From positions 85,775 through 149,774 of the forward strand of contig NZ_JAKILC010000011.1 of NCBI RefSeq assembly GCF_023283845.1: a stretch of 64,000 nucleotides of DNA, written 5' to 3'. Of this stretch, positions 52,370 through 60,724 are shown piece after piece (within the stretch, counting starts at the first letter, position 1; each line of letters begins with the position of its first letter). The translations under genes were made by a program, and so were the position numbers. This DNA comes from Shewanella marinintestina. GTDB taxonomy: Bacteria > Pseudomonadota > Gammaproteobacteria > Enterobacterales > Shewanellaceae. The notes under the pieces are model-generated. The model made no database searches. It saw only the letters and a list, made by a program, of their open reading frames with translations, and had not been told where the DNA came from.

Positions 52370-53080
52370 TTACTTAATAAACGCGAACGCATCGCCGTAG
52401 AGGTGGTCTTCTTCAACACCCATAGTACGGAACACTTCACGCGCAGCACCAACCATATCAAAACGGCCAGCAATATAGATGTCATAGCCTTTTAGACTAG
52501 TAAAATCGTCTTTTATCTGCTCAAGCAGATTCGCTTCTTTACCTTTCCAGTCATCGGTTGCTTCTTCAATAACTGGGATAAAGTTAAGCCATGGGTGAGC
52601 ATCATGCCATTCACGGGCAATGGTTTCATAATACATGGCGTCTTGGTTACGACAGCCCCAGTACAGTGTGGTTTCAATATCTTGGCCAAGAGCAATCTTT
52701 TGCTCAACAATACTTTTGATATATGAAAAACCTGTGCCGCCAGCAATCAACAGGCGAGGGCGGACGCTTTCACTTCGTAGGTGAGCATCACCACCAGGTA
52801 CTTCAATTTCAATGCTATTTCCTGTGGCTAAGCATTCTTTTAAACGCTCTACCACTTGCATAGGGTAGCTTTCGCTAACAGCTGCACCGATATGTAGCTC
52901 AATATGTTCTGCATCAGGTGCTGAAGCGATAGAGAATGGACGTTTGTCTTTCTCTCCCATAACTACGCATAGGTATTGGCCCGCTTTAAAGTTGAAAGCG
53001 ATGCTAGGCTTCAAAATAACCTGAAACACAGCATTATTAAATGGCGCTACTTTTTCAATCGTACAGCTAATAGTGTTCAT
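52370..53080 (-). CDS. fre: NAD(P)H-flavin reductase Fre
   Basis: 236-residue cytoplasmic flavin reductase of the ferredoxin-NADP reductase fold. FAD/flavin-binding motif RPFSIAS (about residues 47-53), the nucleotide-binding GGTGFSYIKSI (about 114-124) and the C-terminal YIAGRFDMVGAAREVF. AAGGA site before the ATG. It follows ubiD on the same strand after two hairpins. The ubiD-fre pairing is common in gammaproteobacteria, where the supply of reduced flavin suits UbiX/UbiD chemistry. Confidence 0.93.
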   Translation of the reverse strand: MNTISCTIEKVAPFNNAVFQVILKPSIAFNFKAGQYLCVVMGEKDKRPFSIASAPDAEHIELHIGAAVSESYPMQVVERLKECLATGNSIEIEVPGGDAHLRSESVRPRLLIAGGTGFSYIKSIVEQKIALGQDIETTLYWGCRNQDAMYYETIAREWHDAHPWLNFIPVIEEATDDWKGKEANLLEQIKDDFTSLKGYDIYIAGRFDMVGAAREVFRTMGVEEDHLYGDAFAFIK

Positions 53081-53132
53081 CTTTAATCCTTGATGAGCTT
53101 CTCTTTGGAAGCTTATTCAGTCTAAATTCATT

Positions 53133-53184
53133 TGCCTGCTAACCCGTAGCAGGCAATATAAACCCTTGCTAATATTTGGCAAGG
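53133..53184 (-). other. Two hairpins between ubiD and fre
   Basis: TGCCTGCTA / TAGCAGGCA (53133-53155) and CCTTGC / GCAAGG (53164-53184). No U tract accompanies either on the minus strand, so they may slow decay of ubiD mRNA or reduce read-through into fre. Confidence 0.5.
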
Positions 53185-53189
53185 TAAAG

Positions 53190-54671
53190 TTATAGGGTTG
53201 GTGCGTCATCAATGCCTAGGTCATCCCAGATGGCATCAACTTTTTGTTTTACGGCTTCATCCATTACGATCGGTGTTCCCCATTCGCGGTCGGTTTCGCC
53301 TTCCCACTTATTCGTAGCGTCCATACCCATTTTTGAGCCAAGACCTGCAACAGGCGAGGCAAAGTCGAGATAATCGATAGGGGTATTTTCGATCATAACT
53401 GTGTCGCGCTTAGGATCCATGCGGGTGGTAATCGCCCAAATTACATCGTTCCAATCACGGCAGTTAACGTCTTCGTCGACCACGACAATAAACTTGGTAT
53501 ACATAAACTGGCGCAGAAACGACCAAGCGCCCATCATCACTCGTTTAGCATGCCCTGGATATTGCTTACGAATCGAGATCACTGCCATACGGTACGAGCA
53601 GCCCTCTGGCGGCAGGTAGAAGTCGATGATTTCGGGGTATTGCTTACGCAAAATTGGCACAAATACTTCGTTTAGTGCCACACCTAGCATAGCTGGCTCA
53701 TCTGGTGGACGGCCGGTGTAGGTGCTGTGGTAAATGGCATCTTTTCTGTGAGTAATGTGAGTTACAGTAAACACTGGGAAGGAGTCGGTTTCGTTGTAAT
53801 AGCCAGTGTGATCGCCATATGGACCTTCTTCAGCCATCTCTTCTGGGTCAATATAACCTTCTAAGATGATTTCGCTGGTGGCAGGTACTTCTAAATCACA
53901 GCTAAGTGCTTTACATACTTCAGTACGTTCACCGCGCAGTAGTCCGGCGAAGGCATATTCGCTCATGGCGTCAGGCACTGGAGTTACCGCACCTAAAATT
54001 GTCACCGGATCTGCACCTAAAGCAACGACTACAGGGTAGCGCTCACCTGGATGCTTTTCTTTGAAATCTTTAAAATCTAGCGCGCCGCCGCGATGATCAA
54101 GCCAGCGCATAATTAACTTGTCTCTACCGAGTAATTGTTGGCGGTAAATACCCAAGTTTTGGCGCTTTTGGCGTGGCCCTTTTGTGATGGTTAAACCCCA
54201 AGTTACTAGTGGCGCAACATCACCCGGCCAGCAGTGTTGAATAGGCAGTTTAGTTAAATCGACCTCGTCACCGGTTTTTACTACTTGTTGGCAAGGAGGA
54301 TTACGTACGGTTTTTGGCGGCATGTTTAAGGCTTGCTTAAACATAGGGATTTTTGAGATAGCGTCTTTAAAGCCGCGTGGTGGCTCGGGCTCCTTTAGAA
54401 AAGCCAGTAGCTCACCCACATCGCGAAGCGCGAGAGGATCTTCTTTACCTAATGCCATAGCTACGCGTTTTGGGGTACCAAACAAATTAGCTAATACGGG
54501 CATATCATTGCCGACCGGATTTTCGAATAACAAAGCGGGGCCTTTGGCGCGTAGAACGCGATCGGCTATCTCTGTCATTTCCAAATGAGGATCAACGGGA
54601 TGACTAATACGCTTCAGCTCACCATTGGTTTCTAGGTGGTCTATAAAGCTGCGCAAATCCTTAAAACTCAT
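53190..54671 (-). CDS. ubiD: 4-hydroxy-3-polyprenylbenzoate decarboxylase UbiD
   Basis: Prenylated-FMN-dependent decarboxylase of ubiquinone synthesis; 493 residues, normal length. Recognisable blocks: [18 protein letters not shown] at the start, [48 protein letters not shown], and the catalytic-region [46 protein letters not shown] with the conserved E...R...E triad context. Cytoplasmic. It complements ubiA at the left end of the window, though the two are far apart. Confidence 0.95.
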   Translation of the reverse strand: MSFKDLRSFIDHLETNGELKRISHPVDPHLEMTEIADRVLRAKGPALLFENPVGNDMPVLANLFGTPKRVAMALGKEDPLALRDVGELLAFLKEPEPPRGFKDAISKIPMFKQALNMPPKTVRNPPCQQVVKTGDEVDLTKLPIQHCWPGDVAPLVTWGLTITKGPRQKRQNLGIYRQQLLGRDKLIMRWLDHRGGALDFKDFKEKHPGERYPVVVALGADPVTILGAVTPVPDAMSEYAFAGLLRGERTEVCKALSCDLEVPATSEIILEGYIDPEEMAEEGPYGDHTGYYNETDSFPVFTVTHITHRKDAIYHSTYTGRPPDEPAMLGVALNEVFVPILRKQYPEIIDFYLPPEGCSYRMAVISIRKQYPGHAKRVMMGAWSFLRQFMYTKFIVVVDEDVNCRDWNDVIWAITTRMDPKRDTVMIENTPIDYLDFASPVAGLGSKMGMDATNKWEGETDREWGTPIVMDEAVKQKVDAIWDDLGIDDAPTL

Positions 54672-54904
54672 AGGGGAATTCTCATCGCTATAAACTGTGA
54701 TATGGCGCGCACTATAGCATTATTCGAACGTGCGTTAAACGCTTGTTCATCAAAGCGTGTTCTCGATATATTTCAGGCTTTACTGAAGCAATTGCCTTTG
54801 TTAGTAATGGCTTAGTTTATGGCATTGGATTAGTGGTTATTTGAGCGTAAACTTAATTAACGCCTTTCATGTTTGTTGAGTTTTTCCAACAGAGGAAAAT
54901 AGCG

Positions 54905-55435
54905 ATGAGAATACATAAACAGCACTGTTATCTTGCCGTCTTATTAGCTTTAGCTGCAATGCCGCTAACAGCGAAGCCTGTGGCTACATTGGTAACCTCG
55001 CAAGTGATAAGTAATGTGAGTGTCGGTTTTGGCTGGAGTAATTATGATTATCGTGACCCTTGGCGCTGGAATGTAGGTGTATCTAACAGTTGGTACGGTT
55101 ATCCGTATCGTAATGGTTATTACAGGCCTGGCTGGCGCCCAGGTTATAACTGGGGCGTGGGCTCTCGTTGGCGCTATCCTTATGGTTATAACAACCGTTA
55201 CTACTCGCCTTATCGTTATGACAGGCAAACCTATAAAGCTCCTGAACCTAAGGTGGTTAGGCCACCAGAACGAGTGACCACGAGTGTCAGCTATTCGAGC
55301 GGTTTAGCCCGATTACCTGATAATGCTCGAGTGCTCCAAAAAGATGGTCGCACCGTGTATGAGTGGCAAGGCGTTGAGTATGTGTTTGACTGGAATAGCA
55401 ATACCTATCAACAAGTTTCTAAAAATAAAAACTAG
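54905..55435 (+). CDS. Secreted Tyr/Arg/Gly-rich DUF6515-like protein
   Basis: 176 residues from the ATG at 54905 (AGAGGA upstream); an in-frame start at 54869 is less likely. Signal peptide (CYLAVLLALAAMPLTAKP). Central low-complexity region rich in Tyr, Trp, Arg, Asn and Gly (about residues 45-115: NSWYGYPYRNGYYRPGWRPGYNWG). A short conserved-looking C-terminal domain with LPDNARVLQKDGRTVYEWQGVEYVFDWNSNTYQQV follows. The last part matches DUF6515-type exported proteins of unknown function. Probably periplasmic or outer-membrane associated. Confidence 0.68.
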   Translation: MRIHKQHCYLAVLLALAAMPLTAKPVATLVTSQVISNVSVGFGWSNYDYRDPWRWNVGVSNSWYGYPYRNGYYRPGWRPGYNWGVGSRWRYPYGYNNRYYSPYRYDRQTYKAPEPKVVRPPERVTTSVSYSSGLARLPDNARVLQKDGRTVYEWQGVEYVFDWNSNTYQQVSKNKN

Positions 55436-55549
55436 CGGGCTAAAAGTAACTTAATCAAGGTCCATTCGCAGCCTAGGCGAGTTTTATTCTGGTGGAGAAT
55501 CTTGCTAACCTTAGAGTAAGTTAATGGCATAACATGGAAGGATAGTTAA

Positions 55550-56140
55550 ATGAGCTGGATGCAATTTACCATTGAGCTGCTAGATAAATTGATTTGGCCA
55601 GCAGTGCTGATGTTTGCTGTGATTAATTTAAAGCGACCCTTATCTAAGCTGATCCCATTAGCTAAAAAGCTTAAGTTTAAAGATTTAGAGCTTGAGTTTG
55701 GTCAAGGTTTAAAAGCGGTCACTCAGCAAGCTCAGGGGGTGTTTCCTGAGTTAAAAACAGATAAGAAAACCTTACTTATTGCGTCGGCAAATAGCCTACC
55801 TAATTCAGCGATTCTAGAGGCTTGGGAGCAAGTGGACTTAGCGGCTGAGCAACTGATTAAATCTCACTGTGACAATATCACTCTAGATCAAAACACGCGC
55901 TACAAGCATATAGAGAATATCTTGATTAACGAGTCATTGATCAATACTAAGCAGGGGAAGCTATTTAGCGAGTTGCGCCAGTTGCGTAACAAAGTGGCTC
56001 ATGCTGTAAATTATGAAGTGGGTAGGGCGGAAGCGATTCAATATATTGAGCTGTGCTTTAAGCTTATAGAACATTTACATAGTTTAACGCCATCTGATAT
56101 TCGCAGCTGCAACACCGTTGTAAAAGAGATCGCGAGTTAA
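55550..56140 (+). CDS. Membrane-anchored protein with HEPN/DUF4145-like C-terminal domain
   Basis: 196 residues: one N-terminal membrane helix (about 8-25, LLDKLIWPAVLMFAVINL), a charged linker, then a helical domain (about 75-190). The domain contains LFSELRQLRNKVAHAVNYEVG; the RNxxxH pattern is that of HEPN-type domains (DUF4145). In toxins this motif is an RNase active site, but many DUF4145 proteins are not toxins and no antitoxin is adjacent. Function unassigned. Confidence 0.6.
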   Translation: MSWMQFTIELLDKLIWPAVLMFAVINLKRPLSKLIPLAKKLKFKDLELEFGQGLKAVTQQAQGVFPELKTDKKTLLIASANSLPNSAILEAWEQVDLAAEQLIKSHCDNITLDQNTRYKHIENILINESLINTKQGKLFSELRQLRNKVAHAVNYEVGRAEAIQYIELCFKLIEHLHSLTPSDIRSCNTVVKEIAS

Positions 56141-56205
56141 CTTGATATGAGTTGCTGGTAAACATCTGATGTTGGATTACAAGCTTAAATCACCTGCAAT
56201 GACAC

Positions 56206-56248
56206 ATAAAAAGCCCTGTGAATGATTAATGATTCAAAGGGCTTTTTT
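56206..56248. terminator. Bidirectional terminator
   Basis: AAAAAGCCCT...AGGGCTTTTTT with an inner TGAATGATTAATGATTCA stem, between the convergent genes ending at 56140 and 56257. Confidence 0.85.
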
Positions 56249-56256
56249 GCTTAAGA

Positions 56257-56781
56257 CTAGGCTTTGCTTTTTAAATACATGTCGTAACGTTGGATCATAA
56301 AGCCTAAATTTTGAAATTTTTTATTGAAGCTCATACCCAGCTTTTTTAGCACATTGATTGATGCGTGATTTTTGTCTACAACATCACCGACGATATAGTC
56401 TAAATCCATATGGGCTTTAGCATATTCAATACAAGCTTGATTAGCTTCAGTCGCATACCCTTGGCCCCAATACTCAGGTGCAAAACGATAACCAATATCT
56501 GTTTCATCAATACGATAATCATTTTTAAAGCCGCAAAAGCCAATAACACTGTTAGTTTCTTTCAAGACTACCGCCCAACGAGCATAGCCAAATTGTAAAT
56601 ATTCATTGAGCCAGATATCGCGAATAATGCGCTCGGCATCAGCGAGTGACTTTACGACTCCTGCGTCGCCTGTATATAGGTTGACTCTTTCATCAGCATT
56701 AAAATCATATACGGCTTGTACGTCATCGAGGTTAAACTCTCTGATAATAAGTCTTGGTGTTTCGGTTATGATTTTGCTCAT
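56257..56781 (-). CDS. GNAT-family N-acetyltransferase (RimJ/RimL-like)
   Basis: 174 residues from the ATG at 56781, which has AAGGAAGAG upstream; the longer frame from 56823 would overlap the neighbouring gene. ETPRLIIREFNLDDVQAVYDF start, acceptor-fold strands FGYARWAVVLKETNSVIGFCGFKNDY, then the acetyl-CoA motif A region IGYRFAPEYWGQGYATEA (Q/R-x-x-G-x-A type) and NHASINVLKKLGM. Typical RimL/Acetyltransf_3 protein; substrate unknown. Confidence 0.85.
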   Translation of the reverse strand: MSKIITETPRLIIREFNLDDVQAVYDFNADERVNLYTGDAGVVKSLADAERIIRDIWLNEYLQFGYARWAVVLKETNSVIGFCGFKNDYRIDETDIGYRFAPEYWGQGYATEANQACIEYAKAHMDLDYIVGDVVDKNHASINVLKKLGMSFNKKFQNLGFMIQRYDMYLKSKA

Positions 56782-56816
56782 ACTCTTCCTTTTGTTTCCT
56801 TTGGCACCAATCGCTA

Positions 56817-57317
56817 TTACCACACGACTTCTGTTATTGGGTTGTCTGTTTCACCGATAATCGTTTTAACTACTTTATTATCAGCGTCTAACAAGATCAA
56901 TCTTGGAATACCTGTATTGGCAAACTGGGAGTAAATTGATCTGTCTGTATCAGCCACTAAAGCAAAGTTCAGCTCATATTCTGCGGCGAACTTATCTAAA
57001 TTTGCTACGGTTTCTTCGCGGCCAATACCAATGATGTCGATATTTGGACTGAGATGGAGATTTGAGTTTACTAAGTGTTTCATGGTGCGCTGTGAGTCGT
57101 GACACCAAGTGGCGAATAAGATAAGTAGCTTATTGTTGTTAGATTGGCTCAAATCTATGCTGTTACCTTGGGTATCGACAAATTGGCTGACGGGAACAGT
57201 ATCCCCAGGGGAAACAAAGGTAAGGTACTCAGTTTGTTTATTAGTGTTGGCACAGCCACTTACAACAAAAATAAGCAGGCTTAATACGATGGTTTTACAG
57301 GCTTGTACTAATGTCAT
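56817..57317 (-). CDS. TlpA-like thioredoxin-fold lipoprotein with CxxS active site
   Basis: 166 residues. Lipoprotein signal (IVLSLLIFVVSGC, lipidation near C22). AhpC/TlpA-type thioredoxin domain: TQGNSIDLSQSNNNKLLILFATWCHDSQRTMKHL, with WCHDS where CcmG/TlpA proteins have WCxxC, so only the nucleophilic Cys remains. The C-terminal strand pair FANTGIPRLILLDADNKVVKTI contains the cis-Pro. A monothiol isomerase or a non-catalytic binding role is possible. It precedes the GNAT gene on the same strand. Confidence 0.75.
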   Translation of the reverse strand: MTLVQACKTIVLSLLIFVVSGCANTNKQTEYLTFVSPGDTVPVSQFVDTQGNSIDLSQSNNNKLLILFATWCHDSQRTMKHLVNSNLHLSPNIDIIGIGREETVANLDKFAAEYELNFALVADTDRSIYSQFANTGIPRLILLDADNKVVKTIIGETDNPITEVVW

Positions 57318-57832
57318 TGTTCTCAGCTGTCCTTTTTTATTATTAACCTGCTACACACGAATAAAGCTCTAATTTAGTCGCTAGGCAAATGCTGTTAAAC
57401 AGTAATATCTAAATTAATACGGTTAACCTATCAGAGGAGCAAGCGAATGTATAAGCTTGGGTTGCAACAGTATGTAAATGAATTTGAAATGAGTTACTTT
57501 TGACTTCAAAGCAGCGTAAAACGGCCGAGGTCTGTTTATTCGAAATTAATCGGATATGTTTGTTGACAGTAGAACGTGGACATCCTATCGTGGAGTCTCA
57601 TCTAACTTGCTGTTATTTAAGTCGTTGATTAACAGAATTTATTAAGGGTAGTCACGTGTTGTTAACACCTATTCAGGCTTATTACTATCTATAGCCACAA
57701 TGGCGTAGATAGAGGTTAATTCTCCCCCCTCATGTTTTAAATCACTCCATTGTGGCAATTCCATTTTTCGGAAGTTGGTCACTATTCAAAGCCTGTTCCG
57801 AAGCCTCCTCTTATTAATTTGGAACACCATAA
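57318..57832 (+). promoter_or_regulatory. Long leader of the aromatic amino acid permease
   Basis: 515 bp without a gene. A perfect 10-bp inverted repeat GCCACAATGG (57694-57703) / CCATTGTGGC (57747-57756) lies ~75-140 bp before the permease start. TGTTGTTAACA near 57656-57666 is a small palindrome. I looked for TyrR boxes (TGTAAA-N6-TTTACA) and found no full match. Confidence 0.5.
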
Positions 57833-59035
57833 ATGAACAATAGTAAAATCTTCGGCAGTATGCTTATTATCGCTGGTACCACAATCGGTGCGGGTATGTT
57901 GGCACTACCATTAGCTGCATCTGGTCTAGGCTTTGGCGTTGCCTGTATCGTTATGTTTTTTATTTGGTCACTAATGACCTATACCGCATTGTTGATGATT
58001 GAAGTACATCAATACGCGCCAGTGGATGCCACCTTACATACTCTGGCCTATAAGCTACTAGGCCGAAAAGGTCAGCTAGTAGCCAGCTTCTCAATGATGT
58101 TTCTATTTTATGCACTCTGCTCCGCATACATTGCCGGTGGCGGCGAGCAGATGAATGATAAGCTAGTCAATTGGGCGGGACTCGATTTACCAGAGCAAAG
58201 TGGGGCGCTTATTTTTACCTTACTTATCGGTACAGTGGTTGCCATTGGTACCCGTTCAGTAGACATAATAAACCGCAGCTTATTTTCCTTAAAACTTGTT
58301 GCGCTGGTGGTGATGTTATTTTTGCTACTGCCTCATGTATCGGTCGATAACTTAGTCGCGTTACCAGTGCATCAAGGGCTTGTGTTAGCTTCACTTCCGG
58401 TTATTTTTACCTCTTTTGGCTTTCATGGTTCAATCCCATCAGTGGTGCGTTACTTAGGTAAAGATACTAAAGCGCTACGCTGGATTATCCTTGTTGGGTC
58501 AGCATTGCCGCTAATGGTTTACGGTCTTTGGATGCTGGCAAGCCAAGGCGTGTTAACGCAACAGGAGTTGATGGCTAGCCAAAGCCTTAATGGGTTTATA
58601 GGTTCATTGAGTAACTTGTTACATAACCCTATGATTGCCAATGCGGTATCTGTGTTTGCAGATTTAGCCTTAGCTACGTCGTTTCTGGGGGTAAGCTTAG
58701 GCTTATTCGACTTTATTTCAGACCTACTTAAGCGCAGTGCAACACCTAGCCATAGAGTGCAGGTTGGCTTAGTCACTTTCTTGCCACCGTTAGGCTTTGC
58801 ATTATTCTACCCACAGGGCTTTATTACTGCATTGGGTTACGCAGCTTTCGCATTGGTGATCTTGGCTGTATTTTTACCTGTGGCAATGGTCGCGACTCAG
58901 CGCAAGCAAGCTGGGCTTGGTGGTTACCAAGTTAAAGGTGGCACGCTAGGTTTGGCAATTGCATCGGTAGCTGGGTTACTGATAATCAGTGTGCAGTTGA
59001 TGCAGATGTTTAATTTGTTCCCTGCAGTAGGCTAA
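57833..59035 (+). CDS. Aromatic amino acid permease (HAAAP family, TyrP/Mtr-like)
   Basis: 400-residue inner-membrane symporter with 11 hydrophobic segments. N-terminal GSMLIIAGTTIGAGMLALPLAASGLGF is the signature of the hydroxy/aromatic amino acid permease family; IFTSFGFHGSIPSVVRYLGKD in the middle is also typical. Tyrosine-specific (TyrP) transport is the closest fit but tryptophan cannot be excluded. Proton-coupled uptake. Monocistronic, with GGAAC before the ATG and a long structured leader. Confidence 0.87.
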   Translation: MNNSKIFGSMLIIAGTTIGAGMLALPLAASGLGFGVACIVMFFIWSLMTYTALLMIEVHQYAPVDATLHTLAYKLLGRKGQLVASFSMMFLFYALCSAYIAGGGEQMNDKLVNWAGLDLPEQSGALIFTLLIGTVVAIGTRSVDIINRSLFSLKLVALVVMLFLLLPHVSVDNLVALPVHQGLVLASLPVIFTSFGFHGSIPSVVRYLGKDTKALRWIILVGSALPLMVYGLWMLASQGVLTQQELMASQSLNGFIGSLSNLLHNPMIANAVSVFADLALATSFLGVSLGLFDFISDLLKRSATPSHRVQVGLVTFLPPLGFALFYPQGFITALGYAAFALVILAVFLPVAMVATQRKQAGLGGYQVKGGTLGLAIASVAGLLIISVQLMQMFNLFPAVG

Positions 59036-59248
59036 TCATCTACTACTTAGCAATAACAGCTAGATGTAATCGTTAATAGGGAGAGCTTGTATAGATGCTA
59101 GTATCGCTATTGATGGAAGGTTTTGAGTGAGTTTTGGCTAAAAAATGGCTGAATAAGCATTTATTTTTGTATTTGGTTGGTTTTTTAGTCATTTGAATCA
59201 AAATAGACTTTACATTGCCGCGGAGTATCCCTATTATCTGCGGCGTTC

Positions 59249-59339
59249 GGAGGGATGGCAGAGTGGTCGAATGCACCGGTCTTGAAAACCGGCATGGGTT
59301 TATAGCCCATCTAGGGTTCAAATCCCTATCCCTCCGCCA
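59249..59339 (+). tRNA. tRNA-Ser (anticodon UGA), copy 1
   Basis: 91 nt including encoded CCA. Acceptor stem GGAGGGA / TCCCTCC, discriminator G, D-arm GGCAGAGTGGTCGAATGC, anticodon stem-loop CCGGTCTTGAAAACCGG with TGA, a long class II variable arm (ATGGGTTTATAGCCCAT) and T-arm AGGGTTCAAATCCCT. A minus-strand ORF over it is spurious. Confidence 0.97.
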
Positions 59340-59348
59340 CATTTAGAG

Positions 59349-59379
59349 AAAGGGCTTCCAGTAATGGAAGCCCTTTTTT
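59349..59379 (+). terminator. Terminator of tRNA-Ser copy 1
   Basis: AGGGCTTCCA / TGGAAGCCCT, 10 bp, then TTTTT, directly after the tRNA. Confidence 0.9.
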
Positions 59380-59927
59380 CGTATGTTCAAATAAAAGCTG
59401 AACCCTGGGGTTCCTGTTGTTTAAAATTAGCTCTCCCAGCGCCACATTTAGATGAGGCCCCAGCAGAAATGCTGGGGCCTTTTCGCATTCTGGAAGTAGC
59501 ACTTTGAACCCTAGGGTTCCCATTGTTTAAAGTCAGCTATTCCCGCGCCACATTTAGAAAGCCCGCTATTTATAGCGGGCTTTTTGCTATCTAAGCTTTT
59601 ATAAAGCTGAACCCTAGGATTCGTATTGTTTAGACTCTTTACTAGGAGTCGGCTATCCCTCCGCCACATTTAGAGAAAGGGCTTTCATTCTTGTAGTAAA
59701 GAGCGGCAGCTCTTTTTCGTATCTGCGATTTATAAAGTTGAACCCTGGAGTTACTGTTTTAGAAGCTGGCATACATTCCAACATATAGGAAGGTCGGCTA
59801 TCTAGGCTATATTTACAGCTAATATGAATGAAAATGGCTTGGTGCGCTGAGTTTTTGTGCAAACTAGCCATTTGAGTGAAATTAGGCTTTACATTGGCGA
59901 CGAGTATCCCTATTATCAGCGGCGTTC

Positions 59928-60018
59928 GGAGGGATGGCAGAGTGGTCGAATGCACCGGTCTTGAAAACCGGCATGGGTTTATAGCCCATCTAGGGTTCAA
60001 ATCCCTATCCCTCCGCCA
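59928..60018 (+). tRNA. tRNA-Ser (anticodon UGA), copy 2
   Basis: Identical in sequence to the copy at 59249-59339, with the same upstream block (GCGGCGTTC) and, after it, the same CGCCACATTTAGAGAAAGGGCTTCC flank. The two copies are 679 bp apart. Confidence 0.97.
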
Positions 60019-60028
60019 CATTTAGAGA

Positions 60029-60058
60029 AAGGGCTTCCAGTAATGGAGGCCCTTTTTC
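60029..60058 (+). terminator. Terminator of tRNA-Ser copy 2
   Basis: GGGCTTCCA / TGGAGGCCC, one G-U pair, then TTTTT. Confidence 0.88.
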
Positions 60059-60390
60059 GTATGTTCAAATAAAAGCTGAACCCTAGGGTTCCTGTTGTTT
60101 AAAATTAGCTATCCCAGCGCCACATTTAGAAAAGCCCGCTATTTATAGCGGGCTTTTTGCTATCTACGATTTATTAAAGTTGAACCCTAGGGCTCCTATT
60201 ATTTAAAGCCAGCAATCCCTCCACCACATTCAAGATGAAGGGCTACTCGAAAGAGTAGCCCTTTTTCGTATGTTCAAATAAAAGCTGAACCCTGAGGTTC
60301 CTGTTGTTTAGACTCTTTACTAGGAACCGGCTACCCCAGCATCACATTTAGATGAGGTCCTAGCAGAAATGCTGGGGCCTTTTCGCATTA

Positions 60391-60724
60391 AAGAAGATGC
60401 GTTTTGAACTCTTAGCCTTCTATTACCTCTAGACTTGTTATTAACTGCTGTCTATTTTGATGTGACGGTTGAAATTTGCACAATCAAAAGGTGTTCCTCG
60501 GCAAGTTTGATGATTTCTCTTTTTAATTGCGGTTTTATTGGTGAATCATCATCAGTGGGGGAGAATGTTTGATTTTCTTGAGGCATCACACAGGTTCAGT
60601 AAAGTCTTGTATTCATTAACTATCAAATACTGATATAAACCATTCCACAATATAAGCTGCGGGCATGCCTAGCGCATCCTAAGCAGTAGCTACCTCAATT
60701 ATTTGTATACCCTGGAGCACCAAA
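60391..60724 (+). promoter_or_regulatory. Leader of gdhA
   Basis: ~330 bp without a gene or recognisable regulatory site. GGAG precedes the gdhA start at the expected distance. Confidence 0.4.

Larger units (their letters stand above)
59340..60390 (+). repeat. Array of terminator units and decayed tRNA 3' ends around two tRNA-Ser genes
   Basis: About eight units, each starting with a CGCCACATTTAGA-like sequence (the tRNA 3' end and its flank), then an intrinsic terminator, then a spacer with GAACCCTAGGGTTCCTGTTGTTTAAA and CTATCCC. Terminators lie near 59349-59379, 59456-59483, 59558-59585, 59698-59718, 60029-60058, 60131-60159, 60239-60267 and 60356-60384. Terminator stems fall into types: GGGCTTCCA, GGCCCCAGCA, AGCCCGCTA, GGGCTACTC. 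Spacers keep CTAGGGTTC, like the tRNA T-arm, suggesting deleted tRNA copies. Confidence 0.75.

Noticed and set aside
59073..59342. Minus-strand ORF over tRNA-Ser (also 59653-60021)
   Set aside because: Translation of tRNA complement, a common false gene call; both share the same residues because the tRNAs are identical.
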